This document shows, in pieces, positions 62,190-64,000 of a stretch of 64,000 nucleotides of DNA. The notes below the pieces were generated by a model. It worked only from the letters and a program-made list of their open reading frames with translations, was not told the DNA's origin and did not search any database. A program made the position numbers and the translations under genes. Origin of the DNA: Centrapalus pauciflorus (lineage: Eukaryota; Streptophyta; Magnoliopsida; Asterales; Asteraceae); the NCBI GenBank assembly GCA_020465985.1, contig JAANYP010000399.1, forward strand, positions 62,001 through 126,000. The letters run 5' to 3'. The stretch's first letter is position 1. Each line of letters starts with the position of its first letter.

Positions 62190-62367
62190 GGGTCTTTGGC
62201 CTAACGGTAATAGGGTGAAAATATAAGTGAGAGGTCACGGGTTCGACTCCCGTTGGAGTCAAGTTGAAATTTAGGTAGTGAATGTAAGTCTTGTGGTAAA
62301 TGAGTAATTTATAAGTAGTAGTACGATAGTTTGTCGTTAAAAAAAAAATAATAATAATAATAATAAT
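62190..62367 (+). mobile_element. tRNA-derived SINE
   Basis: A pol III A box TGGCCTAACGG (62197-62207) and a B box GGTTCGACTCC (62240-62250) are 32 bp apart, in a tRNA-like 5' head. They are followed by an unrelated body, TTTGTCGTT and an A-rich (AAT)n tail. This is the structure of plant SINEs transcribed by RNA polymerase III. No clear flanking duplication. Confidence 0.8.
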
Positions 62368-62517
62368 CCACACATTACTATCTCACTTCTTCTTTTTACA
62401 AACTACTAACAACCCAAGTCATTCCCAATTGTTAAATAGAAGGAAACAAATCTTCACCAGCAATTTGTCAATTTCCTCAATCTGTAAAAATAAAATCTTA
62501 TTCCTCCATGCCTAAAT

Positions 62518-62660
62518 CATTACAAGAAAAACACCTTTTTGTGACGACGGATTTCATCGTTGAAACATCAAGGGTAATCGCAATAGATAACTTTTACTTT
62601 TAGGGACGCCATATGTCGTTGTTGAAAGATTTATAGATTAATCATTAATAAACCTAGGTA
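62518..62660. mobile_element. CACTA-type transposon terminal relic
   Basis: Starts CATTACAAGAAAAACACC, one base from the usual CACTACAAGAAAAA end, and continues with TTTGTGACGACGGATTTC and ACGCCATATGTCGTTG subterminal-type words. The opposite end is not seen. Confidence 0.55.
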
Positions 62661-63203
62661 TATATAATAGATTTTATGAATGAGCCTTGGGCGGTTTCCC
62701 ATTGGACCTTACTCAGGGTCGGCTCTGTCTCTCATATGATTTTATAGATTTAATAAAATCATACGGGTGATTGTACATCATATGGTTTTATAGGCTTAGT
62801 ATATAAACATATCGAATTCGGAATTGAGTTTTATATATACTTTTTAAACGAGTAGAGCTTTAAAGTTGTTAAAATATCACTTGTCTATGCCCACAGTTTC
62901 GTTAATAATTAGAAGTTTTATTTTGCTTATTTAATTTAATAGTTTATATATAACAATAATAATAATAATATAAATTAACGATAAGTGCTTATATAAAAAA
63001 GGAGTCAAATACTTGTGTATCACAATGATAGGTTGTAAGCGGAAAAAGAGATCCACACATGTGAAGTGGAATATATATGCAAATCTTATGTCCCTATAAT
63101 TTAAGTACTTCAAAACTGTTGTCAATTATTAAATGATATCTCAATTATATGTTTTGCAAATATTCTTCTAATACATTATATATATACATACATATACAGA
63201 GAT
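62661..63203. other. Intergenic, no gene seen
   Basis: AT-rich with an (ATA)n run near 62953-62972 and a TATATATACATACATATAC stretch just before the last TIR element. Confidence 0.5.
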
Positions 63204-64000
63204 GGGATCATTGCAGTACCTAAATTTAGTGTAGAACCGTAGAACCAATATCGTCCATAGATTAGAATAATCTAATGGTCTTGATTAAAAGAGTTAAGTT
63301 TGGAATTAGTGAAAAAAAGATTGTTAATAGTGATATTTTAATTCTTGGAGGGGTAAAAAAGGAAAAGATTGGAAATAGCAAAAATATTGATATTAGCAAA
63401 ATAAATATATTTTTTCTTTAAATTAAAATAACATTAATATTATTAATTTTTAAATCAAAAAAATTATACCATAAAAACGAGAATTGTATACTCTTTAAAA
63501 CGAGACCGGTCATGATATATTTTTTTAGAAAAAATTTTACGTGTTTATTTTTCGTAAAAAAAATTACCCAGATCACGATGCAGTATATCATGGTGAGATA
63601 ACGAGATCATTCGATATCGAATGAACACTTTGATATCATATATTTAACGTCAATGCAACACTGCATATACGCTCATTATTAACAGAGCCAAAATAATAGT
63701 CACAATTAGTAGTCAAAGTTGGTGGATTTAACGAGAACGGTTATGATATATATTTTTTATTTTTCGTAAAAAAATTTTTACCCAGACCACGATGCAATAT
63801 ATCATGGTGAGATCATGAGATCATTCGATATCGAATGAACACTTTGATATCGTATATTTAACGTCAATGCAACATTGCATATACGTTCATTACTAACAGA
63901 GCCAAAATAATAGTCACAATTAGTAGTCAAAGTTGGTGGATTTAACGAGAACGGTTATGATATATACTTTTTTATTTTTCGTAAAAAAAATTTTACCCAG
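63204..64000. mobile_element. TIR element of the (TA)n-associated group, family 5, cut by window end
   Basis: Starts GGGATCATTGCAGTACCTAA after a TATATA-rich flank. It is similar to 23087-23560 over about 450 bp and shares its end with 33111-33462. The right end lies outside the window. Confidence 0.65.
63550..64000. repeat. About 215-bp tandem repeat inside the last TIR element
   Basis: The word ACCCAGA.CACGATGCA recurs at 63566 and 63780, with ACCCAG again at 63995, so the spacing is 214-215 bp. Two full copies, and a third begins at the edge. The unit includes GATATCGAATGAACACTTTG and AGAGCCAAAATAATAGTCAC. Confidence 0.9.

Noticed and set aside
62190..62262. A possible tRNA gene
   Set aside because: A and B boxes are present, but no acceptor stem pairs and the sequence continues into a SINE body with an A-rich tail.
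61990..62520. LINE 3' end flanking the SINE
   Set aside because: Only weak resemblance to a LINE tail on the minus strand; no reverse transcriptase motif is present.

Overview
The window is plant nuclear DNA: AT-rich, with intron-containing genes spaced far apart and most of the length occupied by LTR retrotransposons, TIR DNA transposons, a Helitron, a SINE and long (TA)n tracts. The transposon types (Sirevirus-like Copia with an extra ORF after pol, long gypsy solo LTRs starting TGTCACACC or TGTGACG) resemble those I know from Asteraceae. That family assignment is inference. No organellar or bacterial features are visible.

Only two genes look functional. They are same-strand paralogues encoding AMT1-type high-affinity ammonium transporters, 29311-32582 (511 aa) and 56188-61125 (506 aa). 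Both are split by one intron at the same codon. They share a promoter block, a TATA-like box and about 350 bp of 3' flank, so the duplicated unit spans roughly 29.1-32.9 kb and 56.0-61.5 kb. The 23.6 kb between them is repeats.

Layout. 1-13.5 kb: a decayed minus-strand Copia element (5' LTR, Met-type PBS, leader, gag, protease, integrase, RT remnant, RNase H, long non-coding spacer, extra ORF). A gypsy solo LTR (5106-8737, TSD CAAAT) interrupts its pol, and that LTR carries a Pack-MULE-like element (5865-7215) with a captured heavy-metal-associated (HIPP-type) gene fragment. 13.5-15.6 kb: Copia scraps on both strands. 15.6-22.9 kb: a second minus-strand Copia element with the same pol - spacer - extra ORF - PPT - LTR order, its RNase H cut by a 1,056-bp LTR of another Copia. 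23-26 kb: serial TIR elements separated by (TA)n tracts. 26-29 kb: unassigned repeat DNA. 29.1-32.9 kb: AMT1 gene A. 33-50 kb: MITEs, hAT elements, a local duplication with a Helitron in one copy, an AT-rich repeat array, more (TA)n-associated TIR elements, and a minisatellite split by a gypsy solo LTR. 50.2-54.4 kb: a young, compact Copia with near-identical LTRs but no gag. 55.6-61.5 kb: AMT1 gene B. 62-64 kb: a SINE, a CACTA-type end and a TIR element running off the window.

The most interesting signals are the set of otherwise unrelated TIR elements sharing a terminal core and sitting in (TA)n tracts; the spacer of the first Copia element, with three consecutive hairpins presenting splice-donor-like sequence upstream of the extra ORF; the Pack-MULE; the gag-less young Copia; and the AMT1 duplication.
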